Shown: positions 1 to 10,204 of the stretch, one piece after another | How the letters are laid out: every line of letters starts with the position of its first letter | How positions within the stretch are numbered: position 1 is the stretch's first letter | Origin: Trichobilharzia regenti | Lineage: Eukaryota; Platyhelminthes; Trematoda; Strigeidida; Schistosomatidae | Assembly: GCA_944472135.2 (NCBI GenBank) | Contig: CALYDD020000430.1 | Location: 1 to 64,000, forward strand | Direction of reading: 5' to 3' | Length of the DNA stretch: 64,000 nt | Notes under the pieces: model-generated | Databases searched by the model: none | The model's input: the letters and a program-made list of their open reading frames with translations, nothing else | Told to the model about the DNA's origin: nothing | Position numbers and translations under genes: made by a program

Positions 1-426
1 ACAGTGTATTTCAGATTTCAGCCCATTAGTTATTTTGACGCTAAGGGTGGTATGCATCCAAGTTATAAGGACTGGTATTCCCTCTGTGTCATATGATCTG
101 GCACTTGAATGCCAAATGAACTTTGCTACTCTCATTGGTCCATACGTCTTTCGGAGGAATCCAGAGCAGTCCTTTGTAGATGATCAGAATTTGTTGATCA
201 CCCATGAACGTAAGGAACCATAAACACCGTCTCAAGAAGCTATCCCCCCGTATAACCGATCCACTGGTTACAATCTTCAAGCTATCTCCCCAAAATGTGC
301 TGTTGCTGTCAGACTGGAAGGACGCTATTTCAACCTCGATCCACAAAGTAGGATAAAGACAATCCCATTCAAACTACACGCCAGTTACTCTCACCAGCAA
401 CCTAAACAAGAGGCCGGAAAGAATCA
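1..426. repeat. Direct repeat, copy 1 of a 1357-bp tandem duplication
   Basis: This segment is nearly identical to 1358-1783, an offset of 1357 bases. It starts at the window edge, so the duplicated unit may continue to the left. The copies diverge abruptly after a shared gaatca. The content is the N-terminal side of the decayed reverse transcriptase region, read on the minus strand. Only a few substitutions separate the copies, which suggests recent tandem duplication. Confidence 0.9.
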
Positions 427-429
427 GCG

Positions 430-1500
430 AGGAAGCTAGGCTAGACGAAACACATTTTTAGAAATCGTTTGGATATGAGATGACCAAGTAAGGTCGGAAG
501 ATAGAACTAGTCCGAGGTATTTTGCATTAGACTTAGTTTCAGTTTTAGTCCCCTCAATGCTACAGGCTTCATGAGCGCTTACTAGTGTTCATAGATTCAA
601 CATGAGGCCATTTAGTTTAGACCACTGACTGATGTCCGACAGGAAGCTACTCAATTTGAAGCAGTCTGACTGAGACCTAATGGGAAGCGAAACAGTCAGA
701 TCATCTGCATATTTGACGAAGTTAATTTCGTCTCAGATAGGTAAGTCATGTGAGAAGAAGAAAAAAGAAACTGCGAGAGAACAGCACCCTGAGGAACACC
801 AGCTTCAGTAAGCAAAGGAGAAGAAGCTACACCATTATATACTGTGTACTGAATTCTATTGGAGAAGTAAGAGTGCAGCCAGGACTCAGTTTGTGTAGGG
901 CTAAGCTTGTTTAACAAAAGGCCTCTAGGTACAGAGTTGAAAGCAGATGTGTAATCAAGGAACGTACAACGGACATACTTGGCCCCATTTTCTAAGGAGA
1001 ATATTATGCTGTGATGAAACACATCAGGGTCTAAAGTACTTCTACCCTGATTGCAGGCAAACTGCTTTGGATTATTTGAGAAGCTTCAGAAGCCAACAAG
1101 TTTTGTAAGAATAATTTCTCCATTAGTTTCAAACAACGAGAGGTAATAGCAAAAGGTCTAAACTTAACACCATTTCCAGAACCAGACTTCGGCACAGGTA
1201 CGTTAGTCCTCCCTAATACAAGAAGTGGCTTCCGGAATGAAGCCTGCTTGCTTTGGTCCAACGAGAAATTTGTGTAGTGTGGTGAACATTTTACACATAA
1301 TTCTGGTAAAGGCCTTGCATATTCATGATAAGGGTCAAAAACAGCTGCCACCAAGGGACAGTGTATTTCAGATTTCAGCCCATTAGTTATTTTGACGCTA
1401 AGGGTGGTATGCATCCAAGTTATAAGGACTGGTATTCCCTCTGTGTCATATGATCTGGCACTTGAATGCCAAATGAACTTTGCTACTCTCATTGGTCCAT
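430..1500 (-). pseudogene. Decayed non-LTR retrotransposon reverse transcriptase
   Basis: The minus strand holds scattered RT blocks in more than one frame. An RPFAITSRCLKLMEK block (palm region, about 1090-1160) is followed in another frame by an LDYTSAFNSVP block carrying the first catalytic Asp (about 920-985), then GVPQGAVLS (about 780-815). A YADD catalytic box lies at about 703-714, and an AKYLGLVLSSDLTW-type segment near 480-530. Frameshifts and stops break the frame, so no protein is expected. The layout fits the CR1/L2/Rex range of LINEs, but I cannot fix the clade. The C-terminal part is replaced by repeat copy 1, consistent with a tandem duplication cutting through the gene. Confidence 0.7.
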
Positions 1501-1783
1501 ACGTCTTTCGGAGGAATCCAGAGCAGTCCTTTGTAGATGATCAGAATTTGTTGATCACCCATGAACGTAAGGAACCATAAACACCGTCTCAAGAAGCTAT
1601 CCCCCCGTATAACCGATCCACTGGTTACAATCTTCAAGCTATCTCCCCAAAATGTGCTGTTGCTGTCAGACTGGAAGGACGCTATTTCAACCTCGATCCA
1701 CAAAGTAGGATAAAGACAATCCCATTCAAACTACACGCCAGTTATTCTCACCAGCAACCTAAACAAGAGGCTGGAACGAATCA
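1358..1783. repeat. Direct repeat, copy 2 of a 1357-bp tandem duplication
   Basis: This is the second copy of the segment at 1-426. It directly abuts the RT block. Its right edge at about 1783 marks the right end of the tandem unit. Short open frames inside it are the same in both copies simply because the DNA is. Confidence 0.9.
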
Positions 1784-2039
1784 TTTAAGAATTTTTCATA
1801 GCATGTCTGTATAACAAAATCTGATATTTAAAGCGCAAGACGGCTTCTGAGTGAACCTCTGATGCCTCTTAAATGTTCTCACCGCAGAAACCTGAGTCAA
1901 ATCAAGGACAGCAGAAGTCCAGTCAATGACGTCTTCATTGGCTTCAGCTGAGCCTTCGATGAATTTCCGCCGTGAGTTATCTCTGCTCACACAATTAAGC
2001 TTAAATGTGTTGTCCTAAATATTACTATGGGAACATTTG
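1784..2039. other. Unassigned stretch between repeats
   Basis: Nothing recognisable lies here. A 64-codon minus-strand frame (1796-1990) has no motif I know and is probably chance. Confidence 0.4.
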
Positions 2040-2430
2040 ATAAAATCACCAGACATATGTTCACCTCCTTATATGCATTTCTGGTGAGGCCTAGACTGGA
2101 AAACAGTATCCCGGTGACCAGTTCCTGTCTTAGAGAGGACTGATATATTCTAGAAAGGGTTCAGAGGAAGGCAAAACGTATGAATCCTGGCATGACTAGT
2201 CTGTCATACTACGGAAGACTAAACAGTTTAAATCTCTTCCCCCCGTTGTATCGTAGGCAGAGAGTAGACTTGATTACAATGTTTAAAAATTTAAATAATG
2301 ACTACGGACTGATGGATTCCCTTTAAGGTGCTCTGACAGCTCGAGAATTAAACATTAGTTTGGATCCTCAACACAAAACATAATAAGGGTTGCACACATC
2401 TAAATTATAAATAAAAAAGTGCTTTTGCTC
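2040..2430 (+). pseudogene. Degenerate LINE reverse transcriptase C-terminus
   Basis: The plus strand, read with stops and shifts, shows the usual C-terminal region of CR1-type LINE reverse transcriptases. A LYAFLVRPRLE block is followed by an ERVQRKAKRM block and a LSYYGRLNSLNLFPPLYRRQR block, then DLITMFKNLNN. At least two stops lie inside. It is in opposite orientation to the RT remnant at 430-1500, so it is a separate insertion or an inverted piece. Confidence 0.65.
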
Positions 2431-3480
2431 TTACCGTCTACAAGCCAGTTCAGCTTCTTGTCAAGATGCTACCCCATGGGCCACACAGAAATTCGTGAGA
2501 CATCTTACAGGCCAGCTTGTCCTACGGGTTCTAATTTTCCAGATGTTTGAATCCACTCCTCACTTAAATATCACTTACCTACCTCACAATAATGTTTTTA
2601 TTTACGCAGTTTTATACCCTACCTTATGTTAACTACCCGGGCCATCAATAAAGCTAAAACTTGCTCTTTGTTCATATTTGTTGCTTGATAAAAGTCTGGT
2701 TGCTTTGATTAAAAAACAACAACACCAATGTTTGAACAAAGCTATATCTCCACCGAAAAAATAGTATTTTCCATGCATAGACCAATATGGTTAGCGTTAC
2801 ACATCGCAAATTTATGCTGTCATTTCAAGAACTATATAGTTTCTTCTTCTTGTATTAATCTTGTAAATATGCTTCCAATAATCTATCATTCATAATTGCA
2901 TTTTATACCATTTTGCAGCCTTGCAGGATTTCTTCTCCTCCTGAAATAGCGTAGAACCACGTGGAGGTATAGCACTCACCCAGATATACGCTGTTCACTG
3001 GTTGACCATAACTATTGGCAGCAAACGGAGCGAAGATTGGGTTGTCGCTCAACCTTGATGGTGACATTATTATATATATATTTATATATCAAATATTTAA
3101 CTTTTGAAAAATTATTAATTTGTAGACAATCTACGATTTGATATTATATCATACTTGATCGTTCCTGTAAAAATGACATGCATTTTCTTGTAAATTTATA
3201 TGTTTATATGAGAATACAGATTATTATTATTAATAAACGGGTTAAAATTTAGCATTCATAAGAACCTGCTCTGATTGCTTGTACAATAATTGAACAATTT
3301 AAACTTTTGAAAAAATATTAATATGTGATACTTCAGGATTGTAATTTATAACATTACTGATCGTCCCTGTAAAAATGGAATGCATTTCTCGTAAACTCAC
3401 CTGTCTGAAATATAAATTAAATTAATAATATTAATTATTACTACTTCGAGAAGGGTACGGCGGTAAGTATTTCCCCAAAA
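2431..3480. other. Non-coding AT-rich stretch with two tail-like repeats
   Basis: No gene is visible. Two diverged direct copies of a LINE-tail-like segment lie at about 3085-3240 and 3285-3430. Each contains a cctgtaaaaatg core, and each ends in ATT/TAA-rich sequence. The same kind of ending (cctgtaaaaat followed by (TTA)n) closes every monomer of the satellite array further right. Confidence 0.5.
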
Positions 3481-3767
3481 GTCTTAGCCAGAACATTCAT
3501 CACTGAAAACTGGATGCTGACTTCCACCATTTTAGCCGATTTCTTAGCTGAAGGACCCAGTCAAGCGTCCACGCCGAGCGACTTTATTGCATATCCCCGC
3601 AATGACACTTGTTGCTGTGTTGCTATTTGCTTCAAGTGGCTTTGGTTTTGGGGGAAGATTTGACTGATGTAAGATTGCGATTTCATAGATATAACTCAGG
3701 CTCATAGGTGAAAGAAAGTTATTATCCCGGAATGAGGACAAGTTGTTCATAAGGTAAGGAGGACATT
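3481..3767 (-). other. Unidentified open stretch at the Pao-A insertion site
   Basis: A minus-strand open frame of about 75 codons runs from about 3544 to 3767, where the Pao-A LTR begins. A stop lies at once on the other side of the insertion, so it does not continue past it. I recognise no domain. It may be a decayed transposon or exon fragment, or chance. Confidence 0.25.
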
Positions 3768-4133
3768 TGTCAATGGATTTGAAGACTGAACGATCAATTC
3801 TTGGTTGTTTGCTCAAAATCAACTTCCTCAATTTTCGCGGAAGCATCAATACGACAGTCATCGTCTCATCGGTCGCTGTTCAGAAAGAAGATTGAAACAT
3901 CGTCAGAAGTAATACAGAGATTTATTATTGTAATATTTGTTTTCAGACCTTAGTTGCTTAGTTCGTTTATTCCTTTTATATGTTGGTGTAACAATACAAA
4001 ATATCAACGGCAGATCGGTGTTTTGGTTTTTGCGTCCGTTATAACTAAGCGTTTCTGAGAAATCTTCTAAGAACAGCGTGGGCCCGAGCGTAGCGAGAGC
4101 TGGGCATTAACGGTTTATGAGACTTTGCTGACA
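3768..4133 (+). repeat. Pao-A 5' LTR
   Basis: 366 bp with TG...CA ends. It differs from the 3' LTR at 7380-7746 by roughly half a dozen substitutions or indels by eye, so the insertion is not brand new. It is homologous along its length to the LTRs of Pao-B and Pao-C. Confidence 0.93.
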
Positions 4134-4151
4134 GTTTCTGACGATAGAAAC
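4134..4151 (+). promoter_or_regulatory. Hairpin directly after the 5' LTR of Pao-A
   Basis: Directly after the LTR lies a perfect 6-bp inverted repeat, GTTTCT then gacgat then AGAAAC. The same hairpin sits at the same place in Pao-B (16894-16911) and Pao-C (35943-35960, minus strand). This is where a primer binding site is expected, but I cannot match it to a tRNA 3' end. A tggcg motif, possibly the primer site, begins about 6 bases after the hairpin. Confidence 0.5.
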
Positions 4152-4276
4152 AGATCTGGCGGATTGAAACAGTTGGTGAAAGTTTGGATAGTCGCCGTTC
4201 ATTTTTCTGGTGCCGGTCAAGTCCTCTTTGAACAAGCAATATCTGGAACTTTTTTGGAATTGGGTCAAGTTCAACA

Positions 4277-6229
4277 ATGCCTGGGTCAAAGAAGGGACAG
4301 AGTGTCTTGGATGCAAACAGGAAAGTAAGTCATGGTGACTTGTCTGTTAATTGTAACGATGTGTCTGATGTTAAGCATGACATGGTTGATGTTACTGTTT
4401 CGCCGTTCAGGGATAATAGGAACATCAAACTCCCTAAATTAGAACCACGGTGTTTTGATGGAAACCCGGCTGATTATTTACAATTTGTAAAGGAGTTTGA
4501 GATCATGTTGAGTGGTTTTCTATTAAATGATGAATTGAAGTTAATGTATTTGATGAGATATTGCACTGGAGATGCTGCAAGAGCTATACAGTGTTGTAAG
4601 TTTATGAAGCCAAAGGAGGGCTACGATGAGGCTATGAGCATATTACGCCAAAGGTTTGGAAGACCTTCGATGATTGCAGGGAAATTATTCGAGGCTGTTG
4701 AGGGTAATGGTGGTCAGTTACAGGATGACTCCCAGGCACTCACTGAGTTTTTAGATAATTTGCTAATTTACAAGAATGGAATGATTTCGATGAATCGAAT
4801 GAGTGACCTCAACTCGAGTTTTATACTAGAAGTAATAGCAAGACGTCTACCTACTCGACTGCAAAGGAAGTGGGTGAAGATAAGCTCCCGTATGGAGGAT
4901 GAGGGTATCGAGCCAAAGTTTGATGATATCCTGAAACTGGTAAATACTAGTGTCAATCAATCTATGAGCAAGTTTTCCAGTCTGTTAGATCTCACCCCTA
5001 GAATAGAGCAGTCTGAGGGTAAAACGCACTCATTGATGACGAGTAGGCCTCAGAGAGGTGGATATCGAGAAGGCTCCATGATGTCTAGTAATGCATATAG
5101 ACCTAGTGAGTGTAACAGGTTTCGTAGTACATCCTCAACAGATAAGTTACAAGATGCAAGACAAACACGGTTTGTTTACACGTGTGCAAGAGGTGCATAC
5201 AGAAGTGAACTGTGAACCAGTGAGCAAGTTCAGTGATAAGCTAAATGTAAACTCCAGGTCTGACTCCGAATTGTGTGACGATAACGGTGTTGTGAAGAAG
5301 TCTGTAGTTGCAACTGGTAAGCCGTTGTTGAATAGAGTGTCACAGAATAGAGTTACTGCTTCAGAGTGGAGTTCTGACTCCACAAGTTTACAAAGTATAA
5401 CTAGTCAGAGTGAAGATATAAAACCTTTAATGATTTGTGAGGAGGAACCAAAATTGTCTACTTCTGTTATTAAAGAGTTTGAAAATGATGAACTTGACGG
5501 TAAATTGAAATTTGTGATAATGATCATGATAGTGCAGATTTGTCTTTGGTTGATCATGATGAAATGAGGGATATGCCTACTACTGCTAAGTTAAATAAAG
5601 GTTCTGTACAACTTGAACGTGAAGTAGAAATAAATGCAGATGCAGTTCCAGAAGGCATGCATACTTGTGAGACCGTCAGTGTAATTGATCAGCATGTAGC
5701 CCACCTATCATCAGATGATAGTGCTAAACCCGAACTAGTAGTGAAAGACAGCAGTGGTGGTAATCTTGCAGTTGGACAACTATCTGAAAGCCGAAAAAGA
5801 ACAGCTTCTGATCCACCGCTAAGTTCATCACCTTGTGTCACTCAGTCATCGTTGGTGTTTTCATCCACAATGAAACAGATGCCCATCAACTCAAGTATCT
5901 TCTGCAATGACTATGGTAGTATCAGTTCGTTTGAAAGGACGAATATCAATGGTCAGTTTAGTGTGGATAAGCCAAGTGTAAAGGAGAGAGTAATTGTTAA
6001 ATTGACTTGCACGAATAAAGGCATTTCTAGTTTCAAGTTACTATTTGAATGTTATTATCTTTGGTGTAAATTACTCTGTTTCTATACTTGGTTGATGAGA
6101 TATGTCGTGTGTTTGTTGGTCATCTATATTCTACGATACAATGACATGGGCGTGTTGCCGTTCAGATTTGAGGATATAGCTGATAGAAGGAAGTTAGCAA
6201 ATGAACTCTGCGACGATTTTCCAACCTAG
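4277..6229 (+). pseudogene. Pao-A Gag-derived fusion ORF (two frameshifts)
   Basis: The start MPGSKKG is the ATG shared with Pao-B and Pao-C. Residues 1 to about 235 match the Pao-C Gag (DUF1759-type domain, with the same KLPK, NPADYLQFVKEFE and MRYCTGDA blocks). The knuckle region is reduced: CNRF remains but the Cys/His ligands seen in Pao-C are gone. A Ser- and Glu-rich stretch with no recognised domain follows. The last 60 or so codons match the Pao-C segment upstream of integrase (a Trp/Tyr-rich block, then RFEDI) and end in DDFPT, exactly like the end of the Pao-C pol frame. Against Pao-B, Pao-A has lost 2 bases near 5170 and 1 base near 5513, which together restore the original frame. 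Ancestrally it was one frame of about 650 codons. Confidence 0.8.
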
Positions 6230-6233
6230 GGCG

Positions 6234-6720
6234 TCAACCTGAGAAGGGTTGTAGGCGTACTGCTGTAAGTCCTACAATTCTTCAAAGGGTAGCGCATCAA
6301 TGAGCAGTCCAATGTGCTTGGTGTATGATCTTGTACATATGTTCATATTGTATATACTGAATTGATATCATCTGTCATCTAGCTGTTGGTAATTCTGTTT
6401 GTGTCCGGACGACTTCCACTTGGATCATCAACCTGAGAAGGAATGTAGGCGTACTGCTGTAAGTCCTACAGTTCTTCAAGGGTAGTTTGTCGTGTCAGAA
6501 TCCACAACATTTGATGTGTTGATTGTACATATGTTTGTGTTAAATAGTTGTGTGAGTTCCAATTGATGTAATTGTTGGTTAATCTTGTTTGTGTCTGGAC
6601 ATTCCACAACTTACAATCGTCAACCTGTGAAGGGTTGTAGGCGTACTGGTGTAAGTCCTGCAATTCTTCAAAGGAATTACATCGAGACATGATCGGTGAA
6701 GTTGTTTGTACTGTTTGTAT
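6234..6720 (+). repeat. Three 192-194-bp tandem units in the Pao-A 3' region
   Basis: The units start with tcaacctg at 6234, 6428 and 6620. Each carries the gtaggcgtactg...gtaagtcct core and ends near a gtgtccggac-type motif. Unit 2 (6428-6619) contains the 150-bp block 6456-6605 that recurs in every satellite monomer. Pao-B keeps units 2 and 3, and Pao-C keeps units 1 and 3. The three-unit arrangement is therefore probably ancestral. Confidence 0.85.
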
Positions 6721-7379
6721 ATACGTGTGGTGTGTCATATCAATTTGTGATTTTGGATTCATTGTGTTTACTTGTTGTTTTCGTATCTTGTTGTTATTGC
6801 GTAATTTTGTTAAAATTTTCGTCGTGATTACTTCTGAAGTTGTTTCGAGTCTTCTACATTTGTGAATGAATTGATTGATGTTAAAGACAGCAGATGGGTC
6901 GTATACGCCGGGGAGGCTAGGCTATTGCTGAGAATGAAATGCACACGGAGATAATTGTTAGCTGCGGTCCGACACGCCGGGGAGAAAGAGTGTAAACGAC
7001 TGAGGCTCGCATGCGTCACCGCTACTAGAACTGAGGCAGAATGAGTGACAAGCGATTTCAGTGAAAATTGATAGTGAATAGAAAAGAGGATGCTTGAAGA
7101 GTATCATGAGGTGCTGCTATGGTCACGTTGCATTCTGCAAGAGTCATTCTAGTAAGTGGCGATTGTGTTGCAAGATGTCAAGAGGAGGTCTCTGTCTGGA
7201 GGCGCAGGTCGTCATTGATGTGTGAGATTGTGCTGTGGGTATGCTTGTGGTGTGTTGGCTTTTCTGTTTGTTTTCCATTTCAGCTCTGTCCGTGTGACCC
7301 AGGTTCTCGCAATGGCATCCAAGTCAACGTGCATTGGTCGTGAAGGAAAAAAGGGTTGGATCCCTTTTTTGCCGGGGAG
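6721..7379 (+). other. Pao-A 3' untranslated region with a conserved 74-codon frame
   Basis: This is the region between the tandem units and the 3' LTR. A 74-codon frame (7119-7343, starting MVTLHSARV) is also present in Pao-B (19690-19914) and Pao-C (29984-30208), with one or two changes. It has a hydrophobic, Cys/Trp-rich centre that could be membrane-spanning. The frame contains a consensus-like donor (ctaGTAAGT at 7152) and an acceptor-like ttttccatttcag ending at 7283. The copies are nearly identical as DNA and an antisense frame is conserved too, so coding is unproven. The purine-rich tract gccggggag (7371-7379) abuts the LTR. Confidence 0.45.
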
Positions 7380-7746
7380 TGTCAATGGAGTTGAAGATTG
7401 AACGATCAATTCTTGGTTGTTTGCTCAAAATCAACTTCCTCAATTTTCGCGGAAGCATCAATACGACAGTCATCGTCTCATCGGTCGCTGTTCAGAAAGA
7501 AGATTGAAACATCGTCAGAAGTAATACAGAGATTTATTATTGTAATATTTGTTTTCAGACCTTAGTTGCTTAGTTCGTTTATTCCTTTTATATGTTGGTG
7601 TAACAATACAAAATATCAAACGGCAGATCGGTGTTTTGGTTTTGGCGTCCGTTATAACTAAGCGTTTCTGAGATATCTTCTAAGAACAGCGTGGGCTCGA
7701 GCGTAGCGAGAGCTGGGCATTAACGGTTAATGAGACTTTGCTGACA
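7380..7746 (+). repeat. Pao-A 3' LTR
   Basis: 367 bp, TGTCAATGG...TGACA, preceded by the purine-rich gccggggag and followed by the ACATT target duplication. Confidence 0.93.
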
Positions 7747-7751
7747 ACATT

Positions 7752-8171
7752 ATTTTTCACTTTGTTTGTAGATATACTATTGTGCATCGAGTTGCACTGA
7801 GTTCTTATTGCAACTGTATGTAACTTCATTTACATAAAGTGAAACATTACGAATGCTCCTGTTTTTAGAATAAAAAAACATGATTCTTTTCGTTGGGTTT
7901 AGTAATGAAGAATGTAATTTCTTCCACGTCAGCGTTATTTAATTGAGGTTGTAAAGGAATAAATTCGGTATGGGGAACTCCTATGGAAACCGAAAGTAAT
8001 TTTGAGTTTACTAAATCTTACTGACCTCCCGTATATCTGTCAAGCGTTTATGTAAAGGCTGCTGGAGTATTCAATAAAGCAGATGTTGTAGTGCATAATT
8101 CCTAGACTTGTTTTAGTCGTTGGTATAGTCAGGATACTACTTACTCGTTTAATGCAGCCCAAATATACAAA
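7752..8171. other. Unassigned stretch between Pao-A and the inverted repeat
   Basis: AT-rich sequence with no open frame, RNA or repeat that I can recognise. It is the right flank of the Pao-A insertion and ends where homology to the right inverted arm starts. Confidence 0.4.
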
Positions 8172-9308
8172 TGTGTATATCGATCTTAAGAAGGCATTCG
8201 ACAAAGTATGTCATGATTTACTCCTGAAAAAGCTTAAGGCTTATGGTATATCTGGCAATCTCTTAGACTTGTGTAATTCGTTTATGCGTGGTCGGTCCCA
8301 GTCTGTTAAGATTAATGACACTTTTTCCAGTACCACTCCTATATCAAGTGGCGTAATTCAAGGTAGTGTACTAGGACCTCTCTTCTTTCTTATATACCTA
8401 AATGACGTCTGTAATGTTATAGAGCATGGCAGACCCTTCTTATATGCCGATGACTTGAAAGTAGTCTACTACAGTACCACCCAAGAACTGACAAACCTAT
8501 CTTATAAAATCCAATCGGATATTGATAATATTGAAACTTGGTGTAAGTCGTGGATGATGCAGATCAACGTGCAGAAGTGTGGTCTGTTATGATCAACTCG
8601 CTTACGTATCGCACCACACATAACTATATACGACAAGCCTATCACTATCTTTCCCTCTGTACTTGACCTCGGGCTCTGTTACTCTGCCGATTTTAAATTC
8701 TCTCTCTATGTCACCAACCAAGTCTCTAAAGCCAGGAGATTACTTGGATTTATATTTCACAACTTTCAGACCAAAGAATCTAAAATGTTACTTTATAGAA
8801 CACACATACGGCCCCTCCTTGAGTACTGTCCATTTATCCTAGACAGCACCTCTGTTAAGGACAAACTAAGGATTGAAAGTGTTCAAAGGAGATTTACCAG
8901 TAGAATCTTAGGAACAAATCTGAAAGTCCCCTACAACAGTCGTTGCGCGACTCTTAAGATCGAACCCCTTTGGTTCAGGCGTCACCGACTTAACCTCATT
9001 CTCCTATTTAAAATTCTCAAAGGAATAGTATACTTCCCCAATAATAACCTTAACTTTACTTCTTCGACGTATGAACTACGCAGCAACGGATCTTCTCTAA
9101 GTCATATTCTTTGTCGAACGAATTCTCGTTCCAAATTCTTTACAGTCAAATATGGAACTTCTTACCAAATGAAATCAAAAACAGCACCACAGTACAACGA
9201 TTCACCCATCTACTACATAAATATTTCTCCGAAAATAGTCTTGACACGGTTTGCCACATGCTGAAAATTCGTGATATTGTTTCTTCCCACTCCGACTTAT
9301 GTACCTAA
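8172..9308 (+). pseudogene. CR1-like LINE reverse transcriptase, C-terminal half (left copy)
   Basis: Contains YIDLKKAFDKV (first catalytic Asp), GVIQGSVLGPLFF, the YADD box within LYADDLKVV at about 8440-8465, and the C-terminal LLYRTHIRPLLEYC, ESVQRRFTSRI and RRHRLNLILLFKILKG blocks typical of CR1/jockey LINEs. A TGA stop after KCGLL (8590-8592) and a frameshift near 9110 interrupt it. Both lesions are also present in the inverted copy at 14674-15810. Upstream RT and endonuclease are missing. No function is expected. Confidence 0.82.
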
Positions 9309-9681
9309 ACAGCTTTGTTCACTCAAAGCATTAACAGAAACGGTCAGTATTATCAGATATATTTAAAATATTCTACGTTGAGGTAATTCTATTCTCAGTT
9401 CCTTTTTTAGTTGATCCAATTATTTCTTTTTACGCAAGCATCATCACGAAATATCTGCAATCCTTTCAAGCAAACCTTGAGTGAAATACACAGCCTGTCA
9501 TACTCTCCACGAAAGTTGCACTGAACGTAAATGAACTACCCTGACACATATTCAATCATTCAAATGCATTTAATCCCAGCAGCTGACTGCCACTTTATTC
9601 AAAAATTATATTATATAAAATAACATTACGATATCCGTTTACAGAAATCGAAGCTCTACACAGGATCGTCTAAAAATTCAG
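9309..9681. other. LINE 3' region, proximal part (left arm)
   Basis: Non-coding sequence downstream of the RT. Its counterpart in the right arm is present twice (14016-14290 and 14291-14600), so the right arm has a local duplication here. Confidence 0.6.
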
Positions 9682-9920
9682 CTTAACTACACTGTGAGTC
9701 TCAAGTATTAACGGATTTTATTTTATTTTACTGTTATGCTATCATAACACTCTGTAGTCGAACTTTTCTGAACTATCTATTATAACTAACTACTGTCTCT
9801 TAACTACACTGTGAATCCTAAGTATCGACGGATTTTATTTTATTTTACTGTTATGCTATCATAACACTCTGTAGTCATATTCTTCTGAAGTATCTTTTAT
9901 GACTGACTACTCTCTTTTTA
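9682..9920 (+). repeat. 117-bp tandem repeat in the LINE 3' region (two units)
   Basis: The units begin with cttaactacactgtga at 9682 and 9799 and share the ttatgctatcataacactctgtagtc core. More copies occur in the right arm at 13480-14010, some in inverted order. The core tgttatgctatcataaca is itself nearly palindromic. Confidence 0.85.
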
Positions 9921-10204
9921 GGTAGATATATACATAACTATGTAGCTTTATGTATTTTTCTTTTTCGTAACATTTCATATTTCCTCTTCGTTGCTATGCT
10001 TATAACTAAAACCTTGAAAGTAGCCTGCAAATCTCTGATTCCCTCACTTCTTCATTGTACGTAAACATTTTTAAAATGCTGTTAGTGACGATGCATACAA
10101 AATGACTGACTGAAAGTAGTCGTTCATACCATGAGTATCGTTGAGTTAGCTTGTGAATGCAAAAACTGTCCATATGACACGTACCAATAATAAAAGATCT
10201 TTTT
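9921..10204. other. Left-arm-only sequence
   Basis: Part of the roughly 650-bp segment (about 9920-10580) with no counterpart in the right arm. No coding motif is seen. A 69-codon minus-strand frame at 10006-10215 has no recognisable feature. Confidence 0.4.

Larger units (their letters stand above)
3768..7746 (+). mobile_element. Pao-A: non-autonomous Pao/BEL LTR retrotransposon
   Basis: A complete LTR-bounded element of 3979 bp on the plus strand. The LTRs (3768-4133 and 7380-7746) start TGTCAATGG and end TGACA. A perfect 5-bp target duplication ACATT flanks it (3763-3767 and 7747-7751). The order is 5' LTR, a hairpin leader, a Gag-derived frame from 4277, a serine-rich region, a short remnant from upstream of integrase, a 3' region with three 192-194-bp repeats, the purine-rich gccggggag before the 3' LTR, and the LTR. 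Protease, RT, RNase H and integrase cores are absent. Comparison with Pao-C (29575-36331) shows that the ends and Gag N-terminus are homologous. Transposition must have relied on proteins from another element. Confidence 0.92.

Noticed and set aside
3544..3861. 105-codon minus-strand frame at 3544-3861
   Set aside because: Its first third reads through the Pao-A LTR, so it is not one gene. Only the flank part (to 3767) could be older sequence, and it has no known domain.
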